Shown here piece after piece: positions 43,796 to 55,500 of a DNA stretch of 64,000 nt. The stretch comes from Brassica napus (lineage: Eukaryota > Streptophyta > Magnoliopsida > Brassicales > Brassicaceae): positions 12,239,509 to 12,303,508 of the forward strand of contig NC_063442.1 in NCBI RefSeq assembly GCF_020379485.1. The letters are read 5' to 3'. Under the pieces are notes generated by a model. The model worked only from the letters and a program-made list of their open reading frames with translations, was not told the DNA's origin and did no database searches. Position 1 is the stretch's first letter. Each line of letters opens with the position of its first letter. The position numbers and the translations under genes were made by a program.

Positions 43796-43965
43796 TTAGT
43801 GTTAAATGTGATCGTTTTCTAAATGTTCTAATGTATTCTTTGTTCATATGAACATAGTATAAATATCAATATGTAACATCGAATCTTTCATATTAACCAT
43901 ATACATGTAACATAAGTATTATATAGTTGTAAATATAATATCAATTTAATATTAATGTTAATGCC

Positions 43966-43993
43966 CGCACATGCGTGCGGGAGGTCCACCTAG
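43966..43993 (+). mobile_element. Helitron 3' terminus
   Basis: Perfect hairpin CCCGCACATGCGTGCGGG, short linker and CTAG at 43990-43993. The base after CTAG is A instead of the usual T. Candidate partner for the 5' ends at 39899 or 40407. Confidence 0.5.
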
Positions 43994-43995
43994 AT

Positions 43996-46900
43996 CATCT
44001 TTATTTTAGATTTCATGACAATTCTTCCTTTTTTTTTATATGATAAAAATGTTTTCAAATTAAAAGAAATTTGAATTAGCCTCATGGCTAAAAAAAAATG
44101 ATTTTAAGTAAACTGAATCAAGTGATTCAGCAAATGGTAGTATAAGTGAATCTCCATCATCACTTGTGTCGCCATTCAACCGATCATTTATCAAGGAAGC
44201 CATAAGCGCTAGGTCTAAATTATCTAGTGTGAAGGTTTCACGAGGGTGTTTGCCAATGATTCCACAGCCTAGGGTCGTACTAGATTGTGTAGAGCATTTG
44301 GGTCAAGCGTAACATACGCATATCATGTGGTATCAGAGCAAATATCTGGAATCAGTATTATCTTTTCATCTTTACTTTTTTTCCCATCATCATCTACTTT
44401 TGTTTTTCTTTTCTTTTCAAGAAAAACAGTTTAAAAAAAAAAAGCCAATAAAATAGAGTACATTGAAAAAGAGAGAAAATAGACAATATCAATAAAGTCT
44501 GGTTCAGTTTCTAAAGTTTTATCATTTCTTTACTTTCTATCTTTGTTTTCTACTTGGATCATTTGTGTTTTGGGTGGTCAAGGACTAACATTGGATTTGA
44601 TCAAAAAAATCTGGTTCAGTTTCTAAAGTCACAATCCAACACAGGCACCCCTTCATTAAACTCAATTACAACCAACAAGAAAATGCAAAGTATTGGATTT
44701 GACAGATTTTGAGTATGTTTCAATGAGCTTAGAAGCAGAAGGCAAAACTTTACTATGTGCTATTCAACTTTGTTAGACTTTAGGATAGAAACACATTATT
44801 TTTATACGCAACTAACAAACTTTGGTACATGTCGTAGAAACCCTTCAACCGGATTCTCTTCATCAAACATATGATCTCTGGTATTCAGTTTTGGGATAAT
44901 AAATATACATCACTTACATATAATTTTGTGGCTCATGTTTTAGCTTAAAAGAGACCTCCAAATGGTGTATTTGATTATATGATTGTATTTATCCACTAAT
45001 ATGGTTAACTCCATCTTTTAATTCAGACTTGCAACTTTCGAGTTAAAAACACACACATTTGACAAAAGAAAAATATCCGCGGGCTTACGATGGTGGGCCT
45101 TCCCGTGGACTTAAAAGTGGGATTTCATTGAATGTGCTTTTGGATGCTGGACCAGACTACGTTTTCAACCTTTTCCAATATTCTGTAGTCGGCCCATAAA
45201 AATTGTTTTGTTTCTCGAACATGAAAAATGTAAAAGGATCAATGTGGTACGTGCGATCCATGTGGATCTCTGTGGTCATAGTTGTTGAAACGGAGACGGA
45301 AGGATTTAAGCATGGAAGGGAAGTGAATACATCCAAATTCTACGCGCGTTGAATCTATGCTTGCTTTGTGTCTTCTTTATTTACCGTTAAAAACCTTACG
45401 GAACCCAATTGAACACGTCTTACGTGTGACCTAACTCCTCAAAAGACTACACACAACCCTACATTTTGTTTTTGTTGCTATTCTTATAATATACAAAGAA
45501 AATGATTACATAATAAAAGGAAGATATTTATCAAAAACATTAAAAAAAACGTAGGAAAACGACAATGAAAAGTGCGAATGTTTGCTTTTGTTTTATGTTA
45601 GATACTGCCTAACTGCGTAATCTTGATAACGAGACTCCAAGAGAGAATCAAAACCTCAAGCAAAATAGTTCAATTATTTATGAGGAGCTTCGTTATAAAA
45701 TATTTTTGTTTCTTTAACAAACAATAGAAATAAAAATCAAACTATTATTTCATAGATTGCGAATAACAGTCAGGTCAGGTTCAAATGCATGGAGTATGCT
45801 GTAACACCCATCATTTGCTTTTTCTTTTCCTAATATCTTTAATCAACAACTATTTCTAAGTTCATTGTTTAGATTAAATCTTCAAAGCATAAACGGCTTA
45901 GAATATAAAGCTTCCGGGAGTTCCACTAGAACATGACTAATTTATAAAGGATTCTGCCAATTCACTTACCATCTGATTCGATTAGATGCGGCTCCGCTTT
46001 GATAATATGTTAAATTTGGGTTTATCATGAATGTCTGACTTTAAAATAATTTTAAAATAATGAATATTCTTTCCAACATCCATTCTCGAGATAATAGTGC
46101 GTATAATCATTAGTTTCGACATAATCTGTTATACTCCTCTGAGATAATATTATTTTTAGTTATCGAAGTGGAATTGAGCTTTCCTTGGACTATCAGTTGG
46201 TGTGATGATCGGACCAATTTTTAGGTCAGATTAATAGTCAGAATGCGTTCTAATACAATGTTAAGTTTTTGGGCTTCTAACTTAAAATCAATCGGTGATA
46301 AACAAATAAGCCTAAATCCCTTATATATTACTTAAAGTCTAGAGGTGAGCAAAAAAAAAAACAAACTCAAAAATCTGAACCAATCCAATCCGATAAAAGA
46401 CAAATCCAAACCAAAGTGAACCCGACATAATATCCAAATAGATCTTGTTCTACGGCATTTTGGGTTTTGAGTTTTACCCGAATCGATCCCAAGTCGAACC
46501 CAAATCGAAACGGATTTCTAGAAAAACCCGAAAATTTTCAAAACCCCAAAAAAATAGCATACCACTTTGAATAAGTACTCTAATAAGTATATATAACATG
46601 AAAATAACTTCAATATTTAGTTTAATGTATATTTTTGATAATTAGTAAAATATTGAATATTTTATGTTTTAAGAATTGCATTTAAAATTTGATTATAATT
46701 AAGTTTTCTTCAAAAGTTTCAAAACTATTTTAATTTTAAATAATGTTTATTACGGTTATAGTTCTTAGTTGTTAGTTTTAAATTGTTTATGTTTCTCTCT
46801 TCTTAACAACCACTTTTAATCATGCCATCAATCCTTTGTCAATATAAATTGTTTAAATTTTTGAAATTTGTGAACTTAAATATGTATTTCTAATCAAAGT

Positions 46901-47222
46901 ATTTGGATAATTAAAACATGAACTAGAATCAAACCGAATTTAAAACAAAGTCAACTGGCTTTTTAAGTATTACTCTATCTGAACTGACATTTAACCGAAG
47001 TTTATAATATTCGAATGAGACTAAATTTGTGCTCTCAATAAACTCGAATCCAAATTGATCCCAAATACTCGAAACCCATGTCTACGTAAGTCTATTTTGT
47101 ATTTCTAATGTGTGACTTTCTCTTTAACAGAAAAAATTATATAATATAGTTAAATGATTTCGGATTTTTTTTTGTCAACATATTAATTGTTTATAATGTT
47201 TTATAAGTTGATTTGGTACTAA
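43996..47222. other. Long spacer, mostly unassigned repeats
   Basis: 44328-44339 reads TGGTATCAGAGC, a primer-binding-site-like motif, preceded by possible LTR sequence (about 44150-44325), but no second LTR was found. 46330-47060 contains gene-poor sequence rich in aaccc/cgaa words typical of decayed retroelements. No open frame above background and no promoter signals seen. Confidence 0.35.
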
Positions 47223-47399
47223 GAGCATCGGTATCGGGGGCCCTTAGGCCCGTCCCGTACGTTTAAATGGGTTGAATTTAAATGAAAAAGAAATTAAAAG
47301 AGAGTGGGACGGGCCTTAAGTAAGGGCTGTTCGGGCTCGTCCCGTTGACGACGTGGCAGCACGCGAGTGGCTGTCTCCATCTGTGTTGTTCGCATGTTC

Positions 47400-48563
47400 T
47401 TCTCCTCGAGGACTCCGAAATCCTAAATTAAAAAAAAAATTCGAAAGCTCGAAGGCGATTGCGATGGCGATGGCGAAGCCTTGATCTCCAAATCCATCTC
47501 TTCAAATCGAAAGGCAACCCTGCGTCTTCTCTCTTTCACTGGAGTTGGAGATCGGTATTATCTTCGCTGGCGAGGTCGCAGATTCCGGCGTCGTTTCATC
47601 CCCCGATCCTTCTCCAAAGCCCAATCCACATCGGTTCGCTTCCGTTCCAAAACGACGAGAAGCAATCCTCCCCAAAACCATTGAGAATCGTCCCAATCTT
47701 AACAAGGTATATTTTTCAAGTCCGATCTGATTTCGAAATTTTTTTTAGGGTTTTCTAGAAATTCGAAGAATAAAATGGTATTGATCAGAGTGTTTGTTAG
47801 ATTCGATGGGAAAAAGAAATAGATTCATTGGTTTGAGAACAATTGTATAGTTGCTAGGGTTTGGGAATTTTTTATAGTTCGTATAGATATCCGCAGCTTT
47901 CTATGGTTCGCTAGTATGATTGTTTCGTTGTAGCTTCTGTGATTGCGATGTGTTGATTGTATGCTTGTTCAAATTTATAAGTTTGGAGCTTTAGTATAGA
48001 TTTCTATGAACAAATGTATGATTGTTTCGTATAGATTTCTATGGTTCGAGATCAATTGTTTAAGTGGTTTAGAGTTTGATTTGTCTGCAAATTCGAACCT
48101 GTGAACATAAGCTCATGTCATTTAAAATCTTAATTTGTCTGCAAATTCGAACCCGTGGTTTAGAGTTTGATTTGTCTGCAAATTAGAGTTTGATTTGTAT
48201 AGATTTGATTCGTATAGACTAATAATTTAGAGTTTGATCCGTAAAGAATTTAATTTAGAGACATTGCATTTTCCATAGTTTTTAGAGTAATGTCTATTAA
48301 AATCTTAATATTCTAATGCATTGAACTGATTGTTTCTCTGTCTTCTGTTAGACATTTAAGCCACTGATGTTTTAAAAGAAAGTTGATAGCTTTTTAGTTG
48401 TGTATTAAGTTGGGATTAGACATTTCTTGTTCGGAGTTGGCCATTAAGGCGGTTATGTACTTTGTATTCTTCACTTCCTCCTATTAAAAAATCTCTTCTC
48501 TTTTCTATCTTCTATCATCTCATTAGTCTTTCTCCAACAAATCTCTTATATTTAGTTTCTGTT
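47400..48563 (+). other. 5' leader region of the Harbinger Myb-like gene
   Basis: 47400-47706 is GC-rich with overlapping short open frames in three frames and ends at a donor-like AACAAG|GTATAT, so it looks like a 5' UTR exon, possibly captured from a host gene (TTCCGTTCCAAAACGACGAG and similar). 47707-48460 has the T-rich composition of an intron. The splice acceptor was not determined. Confidence 0.4.
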
Positions 48564-49469
48564 ATGGATCCAAACAATCTTCCAAGCAAGTCCTCTAGCT
48601 ACGTAGGACTGCTTCACAGTCAACAAGGTAGCGTGTTCCATGAAAACTTTCCTTATGAAAGTTTTCATTCTAGTGTTAACTTCGGAGAATCACAGCCTTT
48701 TCCGGCTTTCAGCTCACAACAATCTCAAGATGCACCATTAGAGCCACCAGTACAGACACCGGCTGCCCGTGGTGTAAGGCGCAAATGGAATCCAGCAGAT
48801 GACGAGGTGCTGATCAGTGTGTGGCTTAATACTTCGAAAGATGCAATTGTTGCAAATGAGCAGAGGTCGGGGGCCTTCTGGAAACGGGTTGCTGCTTATT
48901 ATGCAGCAAGTCCCCATGGAATAGAGGATGGTGGGAAGGAGCACGGTTGTTGCAAGAAGAGGTGGCACAGAATTAATGAAGATGTTAACAAGTTCTGTGC
49001 CGCATACTCAGCAGCAGAGCGACAAATGAGAAGTGGTGAGAGTGACACTGACGTTCTGAAGAAGGCACATGACATTTTCTTCTCTGATCAAGAGCACAAG
49101 TTCACACTTGAACACGCTTGGTGTGTGTTGAGGTTTGAACAGAAGTGGCTCAGCCTCAACGCACCCACGACTGCTGGCGTTTCGAAGAGGAAGAATGTGG
49201 ACGTAAATTCCCAAACATCTAATACTGAAGGCTTCGTTGATGTTGAGAGCAGGCCCGAAGGTGTCAAGGCTGCTAAGGCCAAAAGAAACACGGGTAAAGG
49301 GAAGTCTGTGGCTGAGATTGCGACCGTTTGGGAAATGAAGAAGGACGATTTGGTGAGGAAGGAGAGACTGTCGAGGCTAGCAATACTAGACACTCTCCTT
49401 ACCCGTACTGAACCATTGACTGAGGCGGAAGTTGTTGTGAAGAATAAGCTCCTAGCGGAGTTATTCTAA
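48564..49469 (+). CDS. Harbinger Myb/SANT-like protein (second transposition protein)
   Basis: 301 residues, single exon, intact. The ATG at 48564 is preferred to the in-frame one at 48462 because MDPNN starts this family and the upstream 34 codons are hydrophobic low complexity. After a Ser/Gln-rich N-terminus comes a trihelix/Myb-like fold, about residues 78-190: RKWNPADDEVLISVWLNTSK, SGAFWKRVAAYYA, KKRWHRINEDVNKFCAAY, EHAWCVLRFEQKW. The C-terminus has a basic KRNTGKGKS segment and a charged helix (KDDLVRKERLSRLAIL). Harbinger elements need such a DNA-binding partner to bring the transposase to the nucleus and to the ends. Similar genes are often mis-annotated as glutathione S-transferase T3-like. 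Confidence 0.88.
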   Translation: MDPNNLPSKSSSYVGLLHSQQGSVFHENFPYESFHSSVNFGESQPFPAFSSQQSQDAPLEPPVQTPAARGVRRKWNPADDEVLISVWLNTSKDAIVANEQRSGAFWKRVAAYYAASPHGIEDGGKEHGCCKKRWHRINEDVNKFCAAYSAAERQMRSGESDTDVLKKAHDIFFSDQEHKFTLEHAWCVLRFEQKWLSLNAPTTAGVSKRKNVDVNSQTSNTEGFVDVESRPEGVKAAKAKRNTGKGKSVAEIATVWEMKKDDLVRKERLSRLAILDTLLTRTEPLTEAEVVVKNKLLAELF

Positions 49470-49675
49470 AAAAAAAATGTCTCTTTATGTATGATATTTT
49501 CTGTATGCTCTATGTTCTTGTTTGATGTATGTCCTATGTTCTTGTTAGGTGTTTGGTCCATGTAGTCCGTTTTCCTTAAATGAGTTTTTATTAATGAATC
49601 ATTTTCTTTAAATGTCTTCGCTCTAAATATGTGTATGTAATTTAAATGTTGACAATGTATGCAGGTTAAGTTAAA

Positions 49676-50295
49676 ATGGGACATTACAGCTATACGCAGC
49701 CATCAGAAGAGGAGGATTTATTTGGAAACAATGAGGACAGTGACTACAGCGAGACGGATGATCTCATACGACGTGACCAAGCTGAGTTAAGCTTGGAACG
49801 TACTCAACAGGTTGACTACCCTCCGCAACCGGAGGTAGAGTTTAGTTTTCCGCAGGTTTGCTATTGTGGTGCTACGCCACTGCTAGCAACGTCTAACAAC
49901 AGGCAAGATCAAGGTATGTGGTTGTTATTAATTTACTTGCTTATGTGCTAGTTTGTGTATGTATTTAGCTGCTTTTGCTTGTCTGTGAAACAGGCAGAAG
50001 ATTTTTCACTTGTGCGAACAAAGACGACGGCGAATGCCATGTCTACAAATGGTGGGATGAGGCGCTGATGGAGGAGATGAGAGCCAGAGATATCCACGTG
50101 CTTCAGCTAGGTGAAAAGGTAGAAAGCCTAACCCTTTTGAGTGACTATGACACAGAGCAGAAGATACGAAACCTAGAGAAGATTGTGGGTGATATGGCTA
50201 AGGAGAAATCTTCTTTTAGTCATGGGTTTGAGTGCTTTGTAATAGGCATAGTTGTTCTTGTTGTTGTAATATGCTTGGTTGTTATGTTTGGATAA
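49676..50295 (+). CDS. GRF zinc-finger, coiled-coil, transmembrane protein carried by the Harbinger element
   Basis: Exons 49676-49913 and 49994-50295, GT-AG, 179 residues, intact. Residues 1-58 are acidic with SEEEDLF and YSETDD. The GRF zinc ribbon spans about 61-105: C-Y-C-G, then GRRFFTCANKDDGEC, then HVYKWWDEA. A coiled coil follows (about 105-150), then a strongly hydrophobic tail (FVIGIVVLVVVICLVVMFG), a likely single membrane anchor. GRF ribbons bind single-stranded nucleic acid in other proteins; the membrane anchor is puzzling for a transposon protein. The gene lies between the Myb gene and the transposase in the same orientation, about 200 bases after the former, so it is part of the element and not a neighbour. 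It has the same plan as the MULE cargo at 7324-7719. Confidence 0.85.
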
Positions 50296-50788
50296 TTTTA
50301 ACTTCTCTAACCGGCATGGTTTGGGTTTTTACCGGATGTTAAGGATATGGTTTTGTACTCTTTAATATAACGCATAAGTTTGTTTAATTGTGCTCAAATA
50401 GAATGGCTGACAATAACTAACATGATCGAGTTTCTTATTTGTAACATAACTCATTTGTAAATTAGAATGGCTGACAACTAGAATGAAAGCTGACAACTAG
50501 AATGGTTTATTTGTGCTCGTGACCAAATAGCACAAAACTACCACATGTTTATTTCATTTATAACCATAAGTCACAAGTTGAGATTCTTTGTACCAATAAG
50601 TGAGTTGATAAGTCACATGTTTATTTTGCTTTCTACCAATAAGTCACAAGATGTACTAAAGAGTTAATATCAATATTCATTCACGGGAGGATTCGTAGAC
50701 ACTTCTTCTTTATCATATAAGTATTGACACTTCTTCTCTCATCTTCTCTAAAATTCTAAACACTTTTTATCTTTTGTTAAAATTTTCT
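50296..50788 (+). other. Spacer between GRF gene and transposase in the Harbinger element
   Basis: AT-rich. Contains repeated gaatggctgacaac and ataagtcaca words. Presumably holds the 3' end of the GRF gene and the promoter of the transposase. No gene. Confidence 0.5.
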
Positions 50789-52050
50789 ATGGCTTCTTCT
50801 TCACATTATCATTACCACAAAGATAATGATGATGAATTAGATGACATATTTGAAGATTTATGTGAAGAATATATTGATTTCAATCCACAACCAAAAGAGC
50901 GAAAAACACAAGTTTTTATCGAGAGACACCGGGAGGAAGGCCATCAGAAGCTCTAGAATGATTATTTTAGCGATACTCCAACATACCCGCACAATATATT
51001 CCGGCGACGGTTTCGAATGAACAAGGCATTATTCTTGCGTATTGTGCATCGTCTGTCTACAAAAGTTGAGTACTTTAAACCCAGAGTAGATGCAACCGGA
51101 CGGTCGAGTCTAACTCCGCTGCAAAAATGTACCGCAGCAATAATGGTGGTGGGTCTGACACAGTTGACGAATATGTCCGAATTGGAGAAACAACAGCTCG
51201 AAGAAGTTTGCACAATTTCGCCGCGGGAATAATCGACTTGTTTGGCGATGAATACCTAAGACGTCCCACACCGGAGGATCTGCAAAGACTACTATATATT
51301 GGAGAACAACGTGGGTTTCCAGGGATGATTGGAAGCATCGACTGTATGCATTGGGAGTGGAAGAATTGCCCCACGGCTTGGAAATGAATGTATTCACGAG
51401 GAACCGATAAACCAACGATTGTCTTGGAGGCGGTAGCTTCATATGACCTTTGGATTTGACACGCGTTTTTTGGAGCTCCAGGTACTATGAACGATCTTAA
51501 TATTCTCGATCGATCACCCGTTTTTGATGACATTATTAACGGAATAGCATCACAAGTTAACTTCCATGTTAATGGTAATCCATACAATTTGGCATATTAT
51601 CTCACCGACGGTATTTATCCGAAATGGGCTACTTTTATTCAATCTATCCGACTATCACAAGGTCAGAAGCATTCATTATTTGCTCAAACCCAAGAAGCTG
51701 TGCGAAAAGATGTCGAGCGTGCATTCGGAGTCCTACAAGCTAGGTTTGCCGTTGTTAGAAATCCATCTAATATTTGGGATAAAGAAAAAATAGGAAATAT
51801 TATGAGAGCATGTATCATACTCCATAATATGATTGTCGAAGATGAAAAATCATCAGGAACTCAGGACAACGGTCGGGAATTTGAAGAAAGAGAAGACGTG
51901 GCTACATTTTCCGTCAATATGCCTTCACCTATCGTGAGTACAATTGAGCGTCGCACGAGCGTTCGGAATAGACAAGTCCATGAGCATTTAAAAAATGATT
52001 TGATTGAAAATATTTGGACTAAATTTGGACATCTTACCCATAACATATAA
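50789..52050 (+). pseudogene. Harbinger (DDE4/HARBI1-like) transposase, broken
   Basis: Begins MASSSHYH at 50789. Recognisable pieces: RHREEGHQKL, stop (50954-50956), NDYFSDTPTYP, FRRRFRMNKALFLRIV, TPLQKCTAAI; then a frame change near 51140; then VDEYVRIGETTA, GFPGMIGSIDCMHWEWKNCP (first catalytic Asp), stop TGA at 51385-51387, TIVLEAVASYDLWI, stop TGA at 51457-51459, GTMNDLNILDRSP (second Asp), KDVERAFGVLQARF (Glu). Three stops and one frameshift inactivate it; the two TGA codons are in frame with an otherwise continuous 51127-52050 reading frame. All three catalytic residues are still encoded. Confidence 0.9.
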
Positions 52051-52585
52051 TTTATAAGTTTCTATTTGTATTGGAATAAATGTTTGTGTGTTTTTTTTAA
52101 TAATTATGATGTTTTGTATTTCTATTTTACAACTTTGTAATTTTCTTAAGATTTCAATTTTAATGTTAAACTTTTTTAAAATATATTTCATTTACAACTT
52201 CTTTTTATATGTTATACATTATGAAAATAATAAATTAATTAAATAATAACCTAAGGGACCAGGAAAGTCCCACTAATAATCTACCAAATTGTTTAATGTC
52301 CTTAGCTTAGGTCCCTTAACATATAACCTTAATATAAAATGCTAAGGGCTTGTGGGTTAAGTCCCACCAATACCGATGCTCTAAGTTCTACTTCTACTCA
52401 ACCTTGTGTGTTAGATACAGACACTGAGAAATATATCTTTATTGCTTTGTTGGCACAAACAGTGTAAAACTTTGTAACGTATGGTATCATTTTCCTATTT
52501 TTTTCCTTTACAAAGCTCTATTTTCTCTTTTGTAAATTTTAAGAAGAATCCTTTTCCATTACCTCCCAGACTCAAAAAGAGCAAA

Positions 52586-55500
52586 ATGGCAACAACAACA
52601 ACAAGCTCAAGTCTGTTGGCGTTGCCAAGTTTCAGATCGAATTGTAACCAGAGACCCAGTTTCAAGGTAAGAGCTCAAATTTCGGGTGATAAGGCAACGT
52701 CCGTGGAGCCAGTGAACGGTTCTGTCTCTGTGTCTAATCTCCAAAACCTGAAAGGAAGTGAAGTGAATGGGAAAGTGAAATTTCAAAGGGAAGCCGAAAT
52801 TGAGCTGTTATGGGATGATGGGTATGGCTCCAAATCCGTCAAGGATTACTTTGCCGCGGCTAGAGAGATTTTGAAGAAGCCTGACGGTGGTCCTCCACGG
52901 TGGTTTAGTCCCGTCGATTGTGGCCAACCAATCAAAGATGCTCCTACCTTATTCTTCTTACCTGGTAAAAATAATAATCAAAGTTTGGGTTTTTAACGTT
53001 GATTGCAGAAACTGCTTTGCTTCTTTCTCCACACAAGCAATTGGGTTTTTACTTTTTACTATTCCTCTTAAGTTTGAAACTTTGTTTTCACCTTCATTTC
53101 TTTGTGTTTCCATGGAGCAAAAGCTTCATTCTTTAGGGCCTTAGGCTCCTTAGTTATGGTTTCAACTGTTTTTTATTTCAAAGTTCCAATAGTATTCGTA
53201 CAAAGTTTTCATGGGAGTCACTGAATGTGTTATAGAACTTGATGGCTGGGGCTGTTTTGTTAGAATGTAAAAGACTGAGCCTCTAATTAGTAATGGGTTT
53301 TTACTGTTCTTTATCTGATACTTGCACAATCTAGTCAAAGTTCCAAGCTTTTTATAATTTCTATTTTTTTTCTGGTAATGCAGGGATGGATGGCACTGGG
53401 ATGGGTCTTGTTCCACATCAAATAGCACTTGGGAAGTATGTTCACTCTTTTTGTTTTTTATGCCTTCCCTGAAACGACAATTGACTAAGAAATGTAACAA
53501 ATGGAGACATATACTTTGAGCTCAAAGTTGCAGAAGCAATAGTATCTAATGCACTAGAACTAATGCACAAATGGGGTCTGATGCAATGTATTTATAAGCT
53601 TTAGACTTTTTTTTTATCTTTTCTGTGTAATTCTCTGTCACACACAGTGTTAGACTGTTTTTCATGAATTTACTTGGTACAGGGCTTTTCATGTCTGGTG
53701 CCTGCATATTCCAGTACATGATCGAACTCCATTCCAAGGTAATATATATATTAGAGAAACACACACATTTGGCTATCCTGATTGTTATTATACCTTATGT
53801 TATTCGCTCATTTTTTCTCTGTGTATTCTCTGCTGTTGGCGTTACCATAAAGGGCTGCTGAAAATAGTAGAAGATGTATTGAGGCAAGAGCATGCTACAC
53901 GTCCGAATAAACCGATATATCTCGTGGGGGATTCCTTTGGAGGATGTATGGCTCTTGCTGTTGCTGCTAGAAACCCTTCATTAGATTTGGTGTTGATACT
54001 AGTCAACCCAGGTCAGTAAATTATTTTTTTATTTAATTGTGTAGCTTTATATATCTAAATGCATATATACATTTTCCTTTTGTTTTAGCAACATCATTTG
54101 AGAGGTCACCGCTACAGCCGTTGCTGCCTATACTAGAGATGGTGCCAGAAGAGCTTCACTTTACTATTCCATATGCTCTAAGCTTTATTATGGGTAACAT
54201 GAATTGTAACAAATAACATTTTTATTTTTCTTGGTTAAATAATCTTTTTACTCAGGCTTTCTTTGATATAATTAGGTGATCCGATAAAGATGGCTTCAAT
54301 TGGTATCGATAACCAACTTCCAGCAGGAGTAAAATTGAACAAGTTGAGAGAGAAGCTTACTAACTCCATGCTTCCTCTTCTCTCTGTGAGTGTCTCTTTA
54401 ACGCATTGTTTTGTTTTATACCAGATGACTTCTTCTTCTTTTTTAACCATGCGCTTTTTAGGAACTCGGTGGTATTATTCCAAGAGAAACTTTACTTTGG
54501 AAGCTCAAGTTGCTGAGATCTGGCGCTGCTTATACGAATTCTCGCATCCATGCTGTTGAAGCCGAAGTCTTGCTCCTTGTTAGGTTATTTATCTTCTTCC
54601 TTATTGTATTGCATTTCTTGTCTCCTACTTGTTCAGTTAAAGAAATAACTTTTGATTTTTGTTATTACGGTGCTTTCAGTGGAAAGGACAGGATGCTTCC
54701 TAGCCAAGAAGAATCGAAAAGGCTTCATGGGTTACTTAAAAACTGTACTGTTCGATGCTTCAAGGAAAACGGGCATACCCTTTTACTGGTAAAGTTAAAA
54801 AAATAGTATTTCATCAGAGGAATATTTTACTATTATTCATTCACTTGTACTCATTGTTCCAGGAAGATAGCCTCAGTTTGCTCACGGTTATAAAAGGTAC
54901 ATGCAAGTACAGGCGCTCAAGGAGATATGATTTTGCTTCTGATTTCTTGCCTCCCAGTAAGGGAGAACTTGATTTTGCCCTTCAGGAACTACTCAGGTAA
55001 CTTCTCTAAGCCTTTTTGTCATATTATAATAGTATTATCTGTTCTGACTTTCTTTTTTTCTCTTGTGCAAGCAGGTTCTTAAGAAATGCTGTTAGTTCTG
55101 TGTTTCTGTCAACAATGGAAGATGGTAGGATAGTGAAGGGACTTGCTGGTGTTCCAGATGAAGGTCCGGTGTTACTTGTTGGTTACCACATGCTGATGGG
55201 GTTGGAACTTGGTCCAATGTCCGAGGCGTTTATCAAAGAGAAAAACATTCTCTTCCGTGGAATGGCACATCCGATTCTTTATGCAGAAACTGATTCAACG
55301 AAGGAGTTTGGTTACATGGACTGGATTAAAGTATTTGGTGCCTACCCTGTCACCGCAACCAATCTTTTCAAGCTATTGTCTTCTAAGTCTCATGTTCTTC
55401 TCTACCCCGGCGGTGCACGAGAAGCTCTCCATAACCGGGTTAGCCATCTTCATACCCTTTTTGTGTGTTTAATATCTCTCAATGGTCAAAAGAAAGATGA

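Larger units (their letters stand above)
47223..52381 (+). mobile_element. PIF/Harbinger transposon with three genes
   Basis: 5159 bp. Inverted ends GAGCATCGGTATCGG (left) and its near complement at 52367-52381, flanked by the 3-bp duplication taa (47220-47222 and 52382-52384), as expected of PIF/Harbinger. Subterminal zones share words like taagggac and gtcccac. All genes are on the plus strand: a Myb/SANT-like protein (48564-49469), a GRF zinc-finger protein (49676-50295) and a DDE transposase with stops (50789-52050). A GC-rich exon-like leader with a GTATAT donor lies at 47400-47706. Confidence 0.93.

Noticed and set aside
47459..47758. 99-codon ORF at the left of the Harbinger element as a fourth gene
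   Set aside because: Three overlapping frames are open over the same GC-rich stretch and a donor site cuts the frame; a 5' UTR exon is more likely.
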